Assembly (NCBI RefSeq): GCF_003583925.1
Contig: NZ_QYCN01000003.1
Location: 186,069-250,068 of the forward strand
Length of the DNA: 64,000 nucleotides
Source of the DNA: Hymenobacter rubripertinctus
GTDB taxonomy: Bacteria; Bacteroidota; Bacteroidia; Cytophagales; Hymenobacteraceae
Direction of reading: 5' to 3'
Part shown: positions 7,390-16,188 of the stretch, one piece after another
How positions within the stretch are numbered: position 1 is the first letter of the stretch
Layout: every line of letters starts with the position of its first letter
Notes under the pieces: model-generated
Told to the model about the DNA's origin: nothing
What the model saw: only the letters and a program-made list of their open reading frames with translations
Database searches by the model: none
Program-made: the position numbers and the translations under genes

Positions 7390-10300
7390 CTACTCCCACT
7401 CCACCACTTCCCGGGTGTCGAAGTAATACAGCACGCAGCGCACTTCCGCAAAGCCGAGCTGGCGGAACAGGGCCGCGTACTGCTGCAAGGGTACCCGGTG
7501 GCGGAATTCGGCCGGGGGTTGCTTGAAATCGAGCAGCGTGACGCGGCGGCCAGTGCCGCCGGGCGCGGTTTCAAACACGATGCGGTCGGGCTTGTAGTCC
7601 TGCTTGCGGGTGCCGCCCACCAGGATTTCGCGCTCCGCCTCGGCCTCTACCCGGGCACTGAAGTAGTGGGCCAGCTGCGCGTTATCCACCACTTCGCGCA
7701 GGCGGCGCAGCAGTTCGGGCCGCTCCTGGAGGCTGATGATGCCTTCGGCCGCGAGCTGGGCCGCCACGCGGTCCGCGTCGGTGGCCTGCTTCACCCGGCG
7801 CAGAGCGTAGTGCAGGCGACGGTTCCACTCACGCTGCGCCTGCTGCTCATCAAAATCAAACACCGTATTGGCGTGCTGGCGCAGGCGCAGGCGCTTTTCC
7901 CAGGGCGTACTGGTCAGGTTGGTCAGCGGCAGGTCGTGGTTTTCGTTGTTCGTTATTGGTTTTTCGTTGTTCGTTTTTGGCGGCTGACTTGGAGTTTCGT
8001 TGCCCGAAAAGCTATCGGCTAACAGCCCCGGGCTACCAGCTAAAGAATAAGCCATCTGCTCCTCATTCCACAGGGTGGTGCTTACCAGGTAGCGGTGCAG
8101 CAGCTCGGCCACGGTGCCGGCGGGCTTGTCGAACGAGGCCGCGTCGTCGTCGTCGTTGCGGGCGGCCTTTTTGGCGGGTTTGGGCTTCCTGCTGATGACG
8201 TAGAGACGGTGCCGGGGCCGGGTGAAGGCCACGTACAGCATGTTCAGGCCCTCCAGAAAGGTTTTTTCCAACTCCTCGGTGTACTGCCCGGCCAGGGGCG
8301 TGAACAGCAGATCCTGCTTCTGGCTGAGCACGGCCACCCCGGGCATGTCGGGCACCGGCCGGTCGGCTACTTCCGGCAGCCGCCCCCAGAGCAGGGTGCC
8401 CATAAACGGCCGCAGGCTCCAGTCGGCAAACGGCACAATCACTACTCCGTAGGCCAGGCCCTTGGCCTTGTGCACGGTGGTGATGGTGAGGGCGTTGCGG
8501 CCAGCGGGGGCGTTGATGCTCAGGCTGCCCTTCTTCTGGTCCCAGTAGGTGAGGAAGTTGTTGAGGTTGTTGCCGTAGCGCAGGCTGTATTCCAGGGTCA
8601 AATCCAGGAACCGGAACAGGTACTCGCGTTCCGTTACCCGCTCCAGCAGCCCAAACAGCCCGATGAGGCGCTCGGTCAGCTCATAAAGGCCCAGGTTGCC
8701 GGTTTCGCCCTCCTGCACGTCGTAGCCCAGGGCCCGCAACTCGTCAAAAAACGGCTCCGCCGACTCGGCATTGGCCAGCTCGGCCCAGCGCCGGGCGCGG
8801 TCGGGGGTGGGGGCGTGGCCCCGCACCACGCGGTCGACGAGCAGCAGGGCTTCGGCCCGGGCCAGCGTGTCGGCGGGCCGGTTAAGTACCCGAAACACGG
8901 AAACCAGCAGGTTCACCACATCCGCGAATTCCAGGGAGAGCGAATCGGCCGAAATGATGTCGTAACCCCGCTCTTTCAGAAATTTGGCGGTGCGCCGGCT
9001 GTTGCCCCGGGTCCGGCAGAGCACGGCCACGTCCTGGAGCCGAAAACCGTCGGCCAAGGCCTGCTCCACCAATTGCAGGGTCAGGTAGAGGGTGCTTTCG
9101 TGGTAGTCAAGGGTCTGGCCGGGCAGGTAACCGGGCAGCAGCGCGGGCGTAAAGGTGCCGGCCGCCGCGTCGTAGCGGGTGGCCGGGGCCTCGTCGTCGG
9201 TGAAGAGCAGCTCCACGTGAGCCGGGGCCGGCTCGGCTCCGGCCGGCAGCTGCTGGGTAAAACCGGCGTCAAACAACTCCTGGACCAGCGGCAGGGCAGC
9301 GTGGGTTTCGCTCACGTGCCCGAAAAAGACATTGTTGAACTCCACAATGGCCCGGCCCGAGCGGTAATTCACGTTCAGGTTGCGGGCCTCCAGCGCCTGG
9401 TCGATGGTCTGGTAGCGGTCGGCCAGGCGCTGGCGGGTTTCGGGGTCGGGCACCCGGTCGTAGAGGTGGTGGGTCTGCTGCTGGTAGAGGCGCAGAATCT
9501 GTTCCATCTCGCCGCCCCGCCAGCGGTAAATGGCCTGCTTGGCGTCGCCCACGGCCAGGTTGAGGTGGCCGCTGCCCAGGGCATTTTCCACCAGCGGCAG
9601 CAGGTTGTTCCATTGCAGCACCGAGGTATCCTGAAACTCATCGATGAGCAGATGCTGGTACCGGTCGCCGAGCCGCTCATACAGGAACGGCACCGGCTCG
9701 TGCAGTACAATCTGGGCAATGCGGCGGTTGAACTCGGCAATCAGCACCACGCCCCGGTCGCGGCTGAGCTGCTCCACGGCCTTGCTCAGCTCGCTGAGCA
9801 AGCTTACCTGAAACACGTAGGGCAGCATCCCGGCGGCCAGCAGGTAGCTGGGCAGCAGGCGCTGCCGGACCTCCTGGAGGCGCACGAAGATTTGGGCCAG
9901 CACCGGGGCCACGGCCGCCACGTCGTGCTCGCGGCCCTGCTTTTTAGCGGCAGCGCTGCCCCATTTATCAGTTTCCACGGTTTTGAGGGCGGTGGCAGTC
10001 GGGAAGGACGCCCCGGCGGCGGGCGCTTCCAGCCAGCGGTGCCAGTTGTGGAAGTGGCCGTACACGCCGTTGGCCCCGCTGGCCAGGTGCTCGGCTTCTA
10101 GTCCGGCATTGGCCAGCGTTTCGAGGGCCACGGCGGCGGTTTGCTGCACGAGCACCTCAATTTCCTGCTTGCGCAGCTTCAGCCCCTCGTGCAGGCGGCG
10201 GTAATCGGCCAGACTCAACTGCTGCAACTGTTGCATGGCCTCGTGCACCGGTTCGCTGAGCAAAAACTGCCCGAACTCGACCAGCTCTTCGGGCAGGTTG

Positions 10301-10890
10301 TTCCAGGTTTTGCCTTCCTCGGCCTTATTGAGGGCGAAATCGGAAATCGTACGCGAGAGTAGGGCCGCGTTCGGGTCGCGGTTCACCCGGTCCAGCACCA
10401 GGGCCACGGCCCCTTGCAGCACGGTGGCGCTGTCGAGCTCCACCTCAAACGTAGCCGGCAGCCCCAGCTCGCGGGTAAAAGCCGTCACGATGCGCTGCAC
10501 GAACGAGTCGATGGTACTCACCGCGAAATCGGCGTAGTGGTAGAGGGCCAGCCGGAACGTGGCCTGGGCGCGCTCCTGCACCACGCGCCGGCGCTCGGCC
10601 GCCGTGGGCAGGTGGGCCAGCGGGCCTTCCTGGTGCAGCTCCTCGGCAATATCGGTCAGCAGCGGGTCGTGCTGGCCGGCGGGCAGGCGGGCAAACCGGC
10701 GCAAGGCCCCCAGAATCCGCTGCTTCATCTCGCCCGCCGCGTCGTTGGTGAATGTGATGGCCAGAATGCTCTTGAAGTACCCCGCCTCCTCCGAGCCCAG
10801 CGCCAGCTTCAGGTATTCCTTGGTGAGCTGGTAGGTTTTGCCCGAGCCGGCCGAGGAGGAGTAAATGCGGAAAGTGGGCTGGGAAGGCAT
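7390..10890 (-). CDS. addA: AddA-like UvrD/RecB-type helicase-nuclease
   Basis: A 1166-residue superfamily 1A helicase with a C-terminal nuclease. Walker A is AGSGKTYQL (about residues 14-22) and Walker B is LLIDEFQDTS (about 413-422). Later helicase motifs follow, among them TVHKAKGL near residue 805. The end of the protein has PDRIVF and LLDFK (about 1095-1120), the core of the PD-(D/E)XK nuclease. It pairs with the AddB-like gene 2.4 kb away. In-frame repeat DNA at 7930-8045 codes for an Asn/Pro/Ser-rich linker (about residues 948-987). TACCTTAG upstream of the ATG is a possible -7 box. Confidence 0.88.
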   Translation of the reverse strand: MPSQPTFRIYSSSAGSGKTYQLTKEYLKLALGSEEAGYFKSILAITFTNDAAGEMKQRILGALRRFARLPAGQHDPLLTDIAEELHQEGPLAHLPTAAERRRVVQERAQATFRLALYHYADFAVSTIDSFVQRIVTAFTRELGLPATFEVELDSATVLQGAVALVLDRVNRDPNAALLSRTISDFALNKAEEGKTWNNLPEELVEFGQFLLSEPVHEAMQQLQQLSLADYRRLHEGLKLRKQEIEVLVQQTAAVALETLANAGLEAEHLASGANGVYGHFHNWHRWLEAPAAGASFPTATALKTVETDKWGSAAAKKQGREHDVAAVAPVLAQIFVRLQEVRQRLLPSYLLAAGMLPYVFQVSLLSELSKAVEQLSRDRGVVLIAEFNRRIAQIVLHEPVPFLYERLGDRYQHLLIDEFQDTSVLQWNNLLPLVENALGSGHLNLAVGDAKQAIYRWRGGEMEQILRLYQQQTHHLYDRVPDPETRQRLADRYQTIDQALEARNLNVNYRSGRAIVEFNNVFFGHVSETHAALPLVQELFDAGFTQQLPAGAEPAPAHVELLFTDDEAPATRYDAAAGTFTPALLPGYLPGQTLDYHESTLYLTLQLVEQALADGFRLQDVAVLCRTRGNSRRTAKFLKERGYDIISADSLSLEFADVVNLLVSVFRVLNRPADTLARAEALLLVDRVVRGHAPTPDRARRWAELANAESAEPFFDELRALGYDVQEGETGNLGLYELTERLIGLFGLLERVTEREYLFRFLDLTLEYSLRYGNNLNNFLTYWDQKKGSLSINAPAGRNALTITTVHKAKGLAYGVVIVPFADWSLRPFMGTLLWGRLPEVADRPVPDMPGVAVLSQKQDLLFTPLAGQYTEELEKTFLEGLNMLYVAFTRPRHRLYVISRKPKPAKKAARNDDDDAASFDKPAGTVAELLHRYLVSTTLWNEEQMAYSLAGSPGLLADSFSGNETPSQPPKTNNEKPITNNENHDLPLTNLTSTPWEKRLRLRQHANTVFDFDEQQAQREWNRRLHYALRRVKQATDADRVAAQLAAEGIISLQERPELLRRLREVVDNAQLAHYFSARVEAEAEREILVGGTRKQDYKPDRIVFETAPGGTGRRVTLLDFKQPPAEFRHRVPLQQYAALFRQLGFAEVRCVLYYFDTREVVEWE
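7932..8045. repeat. intergenic-type repeats inside the addA reading frame
   Basis: Units of TTTTCGTTGTTCGTTATTGG type (7936-7980) are followed by GCTATCGGCTAACAGCC and TACCAGCTAAAG (8010-8044). The first type also occurs outside genes at 26320-26415, and the second is the same as in the addB insert. The reading frame stays open and yields a low-complexity linker with NNEKP and TNNEN runs just before the nuclease region. Confidence 0.85.
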
Positions 10891-10974
10891 AAAGGGAAGA
10901 CGCTAAGGTAAGACGACCGTGCTGATGGCAATGGGCAGCAAAGCAGGGGCAAACGGCTGGTTAAGCGCTGCATG

Positions 10975-11400
10975 TCACCCCACCGGTCCCCACAAGTAGT
11001 CGCGCATGGGCTGCTCAATCCGCATCGGGCGCTTACTGATGGCGTCCAGCAGCACCCACTGGGTCTCGGCTTCGCAGAGCAGCTTGCCATCGGCGGCCCG
11101 CTCGATGCGCACGAAGCGCTGGCACTGGGCGCCGCGCACTTCGCCGATCCAGGTGGTGCAGCGCAGCTCGTCGTGCAACAGGGCCGGGTGGCGGTACTGA
11201 ATGCGGTGCTCCCGCACGACCCATATATAGGAGTGTTCGGGGGTGCCGGCCGGGTAGGCAGCGTGCCAGTGCGCTACGGCCGTTTCCTGCACCCAGCGCA
11301 CGTATTGCACGTTGTTGGCGTGGTCGAAGTCGTCGATGTCGGTGAGCTGCACCGTTAAATGGTGGGCGAAACGGAAGGCGGGGGCGGCGGGCATTTTCAT
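10975..11400 (-). CDS. acyl-CoA thioesterase, YbgC/FadM-like hotdog fold
   Basis: A 141-residue hotdog-fold protein starting MKMPAAPAF. The N-terminal helix region reads LTDIDDFDHANNVQYVRW, the 4HBT signature with the catalytic Asp followed by the His-x-N core. Such enzymes cleave acyl-CoA to free acid and CoA. The frame stays open 28 codons further upstream, but a TACCTTTG -7 box lies directly before the chosen ATG, so transcription most likely starts there and the longer form is not made. Confidence 0.82.
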   Translation of the reverse strand: MKMPAAPAFRFAHHLTVQLTDIDDFDHANNVQYVRWVQETAVAHWHAAYPAGTPEHSYIWVVREHRIQYRHPALLHDELRCTTWIGEVRGAQCQRFVRIERAADGKLLCEAETQWVLLDAISKRPMRIEQPMRDYLWGPVG

Positions 11401-11508
11401 AGGAGCCAAAGGTAGGGCCGCCGGCCCGGATGCGGCAGCGCGGGCGCGGGGCATACTAAAAAAACAGCGCCATCGTTGCTCCAACCTTCCATATCTAAAA
11501 TATACCTG

Positions 11509-11516
11509 TATCTTTG
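11509..11516 (+). promoter_or_regulatory. -7 box TATCTTTG of the cold-shock gene
   Basis: A perfect TAnnTTTG box 115 bp upstream of the cold-shock protein ATG. This predicts a leader of about 110 nt, which fits the long regulatory leaders known for cold-shock mRNAs. No good -33 TTG is seen at the usual 19-21 bp spacing. Confidence 0.6.
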
Positions 11517-11630
11517 GGCCAAGTTAAGAAAACGCAGTTTCGTTGTTTGGTTCAGTTCCTCTGTCAAGAGGGCGTAATCAAGCCAAGGGCCGCCTTTCTA
11601 ACGAAAACATCCATCATCATCAGAGTACCC

Positions 11631-11822
11631 ATGCAGACAGGAACTGTAAAATTCTTCAACGAAACCAAAGGTTTTGGTTTCATCAAAGTGGACGAGACCG
11701 GCGAGGACGTGTTCGTACACGTAACCGAGTGCATCGACGAAATCCGCGACCAGGACAAAGTTGAATTCGAAATCGCTCAGGGCCGTAAGGGTCCGAATGC
11801 CGTAAAAGTGAAACTGGCTTAG
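11631..11822 (+). CDS. cold-shock domain protein, CspA family
   Basis: A 63-residue single OB-fold protein starting MQTGTVKFFNETKGFGFI. It has both RNA-binding motifs, the RNP1-like KGFGFI (about residues 13-18) and the RNP2-like DVFVHV (about 27-32). It binds single-stranded RNA and DNA and prevents RNA structure from forming, chiefly in the cold. A longer frame runs to 11514, but the start chosen matches the family length (about 65-70). A strong terminator follows, and the DEAD-box helicase gene comes next in the same direction. Confidence 0.95.
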   Translation: MQTGTVKFFNETKGFGFIKVDETGEDVFVHVTECIDEIRDQDKVEFEIAQGRKGPNAVKVKLA

Positions 11823-11857
11823 TTCTAAGCTCGCTTCCTTTTTAGGATAGCACACTG

Positions 11858-11890
11858 AAAAAGCAGGTTCCTTCGGGGAGCCTGCTTTTT
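11858..11890 (+). terminator. Rho-independent terminator of the cold-shock gene
   Basis: The arms AAAAAGCAGG and CCTGCTTTTT with a T-run sit 36 bp past the stop codon. Confidence 0.85.
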
Positions 11891-11951
11891 TTGTTTTCGG
11901 AAAGGATGGGGAATTGGTGCCGTCATTCTAGCTTTTGCAAATAAAAAATCG

Positions 11952-11959
11952 TATCTTTG
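11952..11959 (+). promoter_or_regulatory. -7 box TATCTTTG of the DEAD-box helicase gene
   Basis: A perfect TAnnTTTG box in an A/T-rich stretch, 180 bp before the helicase ATG. A TTTTG at 11933-11937 is only 14 bp upstream, shorter than the usual spacing, so the -33 element is uncertain. The predicted leader of about 170 nt is long, like that of the cold-shock gene. Confidence 0.55.
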
Positions 11960-12138
11960 CACCCGCATTTGAGAACGGCCACGTTCCGCGCAGCTTGTGA
12001 GCTGCCTATTAGAAACTTGTTGGGCCGGCTTTGTCTTCCGTCTGTTGCTTCCGTCACTTGTCGTTGTGTTGAGTGGGAGAAGAGCGTCGCTGAATCCGCT
12101 GTTTTCAGAGCTTATCTCTTCACTCCATTAACACTGAC

Positions 12139-14061
12139 ATGGACCAGGAAACCCCGAAAGTAAAGTTCAGCGAGCTGACCCTCTCTGAAGAAATGCAGCG
12201 TGCCATCACCGAAGTTGGCTACGAAGAAGCATCCCCCATTCAGGCCGCCGGTATTCCGGTCCTGCTCGCAGGCCGCGACGTAATCGGCCAGGCCCAGACG
12301 GGCACCGGCAAAACGGCCGCCTTTGCCATTCCCGCCATTGAAATGGTCGATACCGACTCGCGGGAAGTGCAGTGCCTGGTGCTCTGCCCCACCCGCGAGC
12401 TGGCGGTGCAGGTTTCGGGCGAAATCCAGAAACTGGGCAAGTACAAGCGCGGCCTGGCTGTAGTTCCGATTTACGGTGGCTCCTCCTACGACCGGCAGTT
12501 CCGGGCCCTGGAGCGCGGCGTACAAATTGTAATCGGTACCCCCGGCCGCGTGATGGACCACATCGAGCGTGGTACGCTCAAGCTGGAGCATTGCAAGATG
12601 ATCATCCTCGATGAGGCCGACGAAATGCTGGACATGGGCTTCCGCGACGACATCGAGACGGTGTTGAAAAAGATGCCTGAGGAGCGTCAGACGGTATTCT
12701 TCTCCGCCACGATGAGCAAGCCCATCATGGAGATGACCAAGCGCTACCAGAAGGATCCGCAGATCGTGAAGGTCAACCATCAGGAAATGACGGTGACCAA
12801 CATTGAGCAGAGCTACTTCGAGGTGCGCGGCCCCCAGAAGAAGGATGTGCTCACGCGCCTCATCGACATGTACAACATCAAGTCGGGCATCGTCTTCGCC
12901 AACACCAAGCGCATGGTCGATGACATTGTGGGCGACTTGCAGGCCAAAGGCTACTTCGCCGAGGGGCTGCACGGCGACATGGGCCAGCAGCAGCGCCAGA
13001 ACACGCTCGACAAATTCCGTAAAGGCACCCTCGAAATCCTGGTAGCCACCGACGTAGCCGCCCGCGGCATCGACGTGGAGAACGTGGAAGTAGTGGTTAA
13101 CTACGACCTGCCCGCCGACGAGGAATACTACGTGCACCGCATCGGCCGTACCGGCCGGGCCGGCAAGCAGGGTAAAGCCTTCACCTTCGTGAGCGGCCGC
13201 GACATCTACAAGCTGCGCGACATCATGCGCTTCACCAAGGCCACCATCAAGCAGGAGCGCGTGCCGTCCTTCGAAGATGTGTCGGAGGTGAAAACCACGC
13301 TCATGCTCGCTTCCATTAAGGGGGTTATTGAAAAAGGCAACCTTGAAAAGTACGTAGGTCGCGTTCAGCGGCTCATCGACCAGAGCATTGACGAGAACAT
13401 CACTTCGCTCGACATCGCGGCCGCTTTGCTGAAGATGACGATGAAGGAAGACAAGCGGGCCCAGGAAAGCCTCGACGCCAGCCGCACCCAGGGTGCCGCC
13501 CGTGCCGGCTTCACCCGCCTGTTCGTGACCATGGGCAAGAAGGACCGCCTGCACCCGCGCGACATCGTGGACCTGATTGCCGAAAACACCAGCCTCACGG
13601 CCGCTAAAGTGGGCGACATCGCCCTCTACGACAAGTTCAGCTTTGTAGAAGTACCGAACGAGTTCGTGGAAGAAATTGTGGCCCAGCTCGGCCGCAGCTC
13701 CATCCAGGGCCGGCCGGTAGCCTTCAACATCGCTACGCCCCGCCAGGAAGGCGACGCCCAGCAGGAAGGTGGTACCCGCGGTGGCGGCGACCGTCCGCGT
13801 CGGGCTCCCGGCGGGTTCGGCGGTGGTGAGCGGCGCGAAGGCGGCGGCTCCTACGGCGGTAACCGCGGCGGCGGCAGCTACGGCGACCGTCGCGAGGGCG
13901 GCGGCTCCTACGGCGGCAACAAAGGCGGCGGCTCCTACGGTGGCAACCGCGGCGGCGGCAGCTACGGCGGCAACCGCGACGGGGGCAGCTCTTATGGCGG
14001 CAACAAAGGCGGCAGCAGCTACGGCGGCGGCTACAAAGGCAAGCGCCGCGACGACGAATAA
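12139..14061 (+). CDS. deaD: DEAD-box RNA helicase, DeaD/CsdA-like, with Gly-rich tail
   Basis: A 640-residue ATP-dependent RNA helicase. In order: Q-motif region (about 10-40), AQTGTGKT Walker A (about 54-61), PTRELA, LDEADEML (about 158-165), FFSATM, then the second RecA domain ending HRIGRTGR. A DbpA-like RNA-binding domain follows (about 480-555, with FVTMGKKDRL and FSFVEVP). The last 80 residues are an array of GGGSYGGNRGG-type repeats. It probably unwinds structured RNA in ribosome assembly and cold adaptation. Its place after cspA and its long leader support cold induction. The Gly/Tyr/Arg tail resembles RNA-condensing RGG/YGG tails. Confidence 0.93.
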   Translation: MDQETPKVKFSELTLSEEMQRAITEVGYEEASPIQAAGIPVLLAGRDVIGQAQTGTGKTAAFAIPAIEMVDTDSREVQCLVLCPTRELAVQVSGEIQKLGKYKRGLAVVPIYGGSSYDRQFRALERGVQIVIGTPGRVMDHIERGTLKLEHCKMIILDEADEMLDMGFRDDIETVLKKMPEERQTVFFSATMSKPIMEMTKRYQKDPQIVKVNHQEMTVTNIEQSYFEVRGPQKKDVLTRLIDMYNIKSGIVFANTKRMVDDIVGDLQAKGYFAEGLHGDMGQQQRQNTLDKFRKGTLEILVATDVAARGIDVENVEVVVNYDLPADEEYYVHRIGRTGRAGKQGKAFTFVSGRDIYKLRDIMRFTKATIKQERVPSFEDVSEVKTTLMLASIKGVIEKGNLEKYVGRVQRLIDQSIDENITSLDIAAALLKMTMKEDKRAQESLDASRTQGAARAGFTRLFVTMGKKDRLHPRDIVDLIAENTSLTAAKVGDIALYDKFSFVEVPNEFVEEIVAQLGRSSIQGRPVAFNIATPRQEGDAQQEGGTRGGGDRPRRAPGGFGGGERREGGGSYGGNRGGGSYGDRREGGGSYGGNKGGGSYGGNRGGGSYGGNRDGGSSYGGNKGGSSYGGGYKGKRRDDE

Positions 14062-14118
14062 ATCACGGATTGACGCTGATTAATCGTAATTTCACTGATT
14101 GCTTGTTGCTGATTCCTC

Positions 14119-14152
14119 AAAAAAAGCTGCTTCTCCGGAAGCAGCTTTTTTT
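14119..14152 (+). terminator. terminator of the DEAD-box helicase gene
   Basis: The 15-bp arms (AAAAAAAGCTGCTTC and its complement) with loop TCCG end in a T-run. Confidence 0.85.
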
Positions 14153-14259
14153 GTTGGGGTCGGGCCGAGGAGTTGGTTTGTTGGACGTGATAACGGTTGA
14201 TTGTGGCTGGAATGTGCTAGCAGGTTTGGCCACCGCCGGGCCGCTTGGCCAAACGGAAA

Positions 14260-14298
14260 CCAGAACGCCCCCGCTTCAGTGAAGCGGGGGCGTTCTGG
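14260..14298 (-). terminator. hairpin terminator of the DUF2383 gene
   Basis: 18-bp perfect arms (CCAGAACGCCCCCGCTTC and its complement) with a 3-base loop. There is no T-run, so it may work as a 3' stabilising hairpin instead. Confidence 0.6.
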
Positions 14299-14356
14299 TA
14301 AGGTAGTGGCACTGAAAAATCAGTGAAATCCCGATCAATCAGCGGCAGTCAGTGCG

Positions 14357-14806
14357 TTACTTCTTGGCGGCGTCGCGCAGGTCACGGATTTCGTCGTGGC
14401 CTTGCTTGATGCCGGCGGCCTGCTTCTCGATAACCGATTTGAGGTCGGCCGGAATGTCCTGAATCTTCTGGGCTTTCTCGTAAGCGGCTTTGGCGTAGTC
14501 CTCGCCCCGCTCACACTCGGCCAGGATGCTGTAGCGGTCCTTACCGGTAATCAGGCCCTTCAGGTTGATAAAGGCGCGGTGTACGGTGCCGGTAATGGAC
14601 GACTCTTCGTCGGGCTTCAGGTTCAGCTTGTACATTTTATCCTCCAGCTCCGTGATATACTCGGCGCGCTGGGCGGCATATTTCTTAAACGTCTGCTTCA
14701 GATCCGCGTCTTCCACGTCGGTCATGGCTTCGGCGTAGCCTTTCTGGCCGTCCTTGAGGGTTTCAATCAGTTCGTTCAGGCCGGCTTGCAGTGCTTTAGC
14801 TTCCAT
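14357..14806 (-). CDS. DUF2383 (PA2169-type) four-helix-bundle protein
   Basis: A 149-residue all-helical, charged protein with no signal peptide. It has two long amphipathic halves, with E/Y-rich helices (LNELIETLKDGQKGY near the start; a later CERGEDYAKAAYEKA segment), the pattern of the ferritin-like DUF2383 family. Such proteins are often stress-induced; their biochemical role is not established. It is monocistronic, with hairpins downstream. Confidence 0.8.
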   Translation of the reverse strand: MEAKALQAGLNELIETLKDGQKGYAEAMTDVEDADLKQTFKKYAAQRAEYITELEDKMYKLNLKPDEESSITGTVHRAFINLKGLITGKDRYSILAECERGEDYAKAAYEKAQKIQDIPADLKSVIEKQAAGIKQGHDEIRDLRDAAKK

Positions 14807-14906
14807 AAGGAAAGGGGATTTAGATTAGGTGGAGTTGGAAAGATCTTAGTGACCCTCTTTACTGCCAATCTGCCGCCCGGGTTGCCGGAAGCCATTATTT
14901 TGCAAC

Positions 14907-16157
14907 CTAACCCGCCTGGCTCATGGCCCGGCCGGCGAGGTGGCCGGTGGTCCAGGCGGCCTGGAAATTGAAGCCGCCGGTGATGCCGTCCACGTCGAGC
15001 ACTTCGCCGGCGAAGTGCAGGCCCGGCACGAGGCGGCTTTCCATCGTCTGCATGTTGATTTCGCCCAGCGAGATGCCCCCGCAGGTCACGAATTCGTCCT
15101 TGTAAGTGGTCTTGCCGCGCATGGGCAGGGCCGTGCGCAAGAGGGCCTCAATCAGCCGGTTCTGGAGCTTGGCGGGCAGCTCGTTCCAGCGCGTTTCGGC
15201 CCCGATACCGGCCTGTTCGGCCAGGGTGCGCCAGAGCCGCTGGGGCAGCCCGAACAGCGGGTTGCTAACGACTATTTTGCGGCCGTGGGGGCCGCGGTGC
15301 TCCTGCAAATGCTGGCGCAGGGTGTCTTCCGTGAAATCGGGGACCCAGTTGATGAGCGTGGTGCTTTGGTAGTTGAGCTCGTGGAGGCGGCGGGCACCCC
15401 AGGCCGAGAGCTTGAGCACGGCCGGCCCGCTCACGCCCCAGTGCGTTACGAGCACCGGGCCTTCGTATTCGAGCTTTTCGCCGGCTACCCGCACCCGGGC
15501 GCGGGCCACGCTCACGCCCGGCAGCTCGCGCAGGGGCGAGTCGGGCACGTTAAAGGTGAACAGGCTGGGCACGGGCTCCTGCACCGCGTGGCCCAGCTGC
15601 CGCAGCCAGTCGTACTGCGCCGATTTGGGCGCCCCGCCGGTGGCCACCAGCACCCGGGCCACCGCCAGCTCCGGGGCCAGCACCCGGGGGCCGCTGAGCA
15701 CCAGCCGGAAACCGCCGCCGGTCAGAGGCTCAATGCGCTCGGCCGTGGTCTGGAGCAGGATTTCCACCCCGGCCCGGCGGGCGGCTTCCAGCAGGCACTG
15801 GGCAATGGTTTCCGACGAATCGGTGGTGGGAAACATGCGGCCGTCGGGCTCCGTTTTGAGGGGCACGCCCCGGCTTTCGAACCAGCGCACCGTATCGGGC
15901 GCGCCGAACTGCCTGAACGGTTCCTTGAGCTGCCGGGCTCCGCGTGGGTAGTGCTGCACAAGCTGGGCCGGCGTATCGGCGGCATGGGTTACGTTGCACC
16001 GGCCGCCGCCCGAAATCCGCACTTTGCTCAGCAGTTTACCGGTTTTTTCCAGCAGCAGCACCCGTAGCTTCGGGTTGGCCTCGGCGCAGGCAATGGCCCC
16101 AAAAAAGCCCGCTGCCCCGCCGCCCAGCACGGCTACAATCGTTCGTTCTTCCTTCAC
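14907..16157 (-). CDS. HI0933/YhiN-type flavoprotein (NAD(P)/FAD-dependent oxidoreductase)
   Basis: A 416-residue protein with an N-terminal dinucleotide-binding loop (VAVLGGGAAGFFGA), the family motif RISGGGRCN (about residue 50) and a C-terminal FAD site (GEVLDVDGITGGFN). HI0933-family proteins bind FAD; their substrate is unknown, although roles in RNA or cofactor reduction have been suggested. I chose a GTG start at 16157: a TATCTTTG box (16163-16170) lies immediately upstream, so the ATG at 16181 would fall outside the transcript. Confidence 0.88.
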   Translation of the reverse strand: MKEERTIVAVLGGGAAGFFGAIACAEANPKLRVLLLEKTGKLLSKVRISGGGRCNVTHAADTPAQLVQHYPRGARQLKEPFRQFGAPDTVRWFESRGVPLKTEPDGRMFPTTDSSETIAQCLLEAARRAGVEILLQTTAERIEPLTGGGFRLVLSGPRVLAPELAVARVLVATGGAPKSAQYDWLRQLGHAVQEPVPSLFTFNVPDSPLRELPGVSVARARVRVAGEKLEYEGPVLVTHWGVSGPAVLKLSAWGARRLHELNYQSTTLINWVPDFTEDTLRQHLQEHRGPHGRKIVVSNPLFGLPQRLWRTLAEQAGIGAETRWNELPAKLQNRLIEALLRTALPMRGKTTYKDEFVTCGGISLGEINMQTMESRLVPGLHFAGEVLDVDGITGGFNFQAAWTTGHLAGRAMSQAG

Positions 16158-16162
16158 AGGGG

Positions 16163-16170
16163 CAAAGATA
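16163..16170 (-). promoter_or_regulatory. -7 box TATCTTTG giving a leaderless GTG start
   Basis: A perfect -7 box ending 6 bp before the GTG at 16157. A transcript beginning at the usual distance would start at or within a base or two of the initiation codon. Confidence 0.6.
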
Positions 16171-16188
16171 ACCCACACCAACCTGTGT

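Larger units (their letters stand above)
14065..14345. repeat. imperfect inverted pair around the convergent gap
   Basis: The sequence after the helicase stop (ATCACGGATTGACGCTGATT at 14065, then TTTCACTGATT) recurs in inverse, with changes, at about 14308-14345, just past the stop of the DUF2383 gene. The pair flanks both terminators of this convergent gap. Confidence 0.6.

Noticed and set aside
8095..10101. 668-codon open frame on the plus strand
   Set aside because: Antisense to addA, same shadow composition.
12112..13554. 480-codon open frame on the minus strand
   Set aside because: Antisense to the DEAD-box helicase gene, whose motifs are complete.
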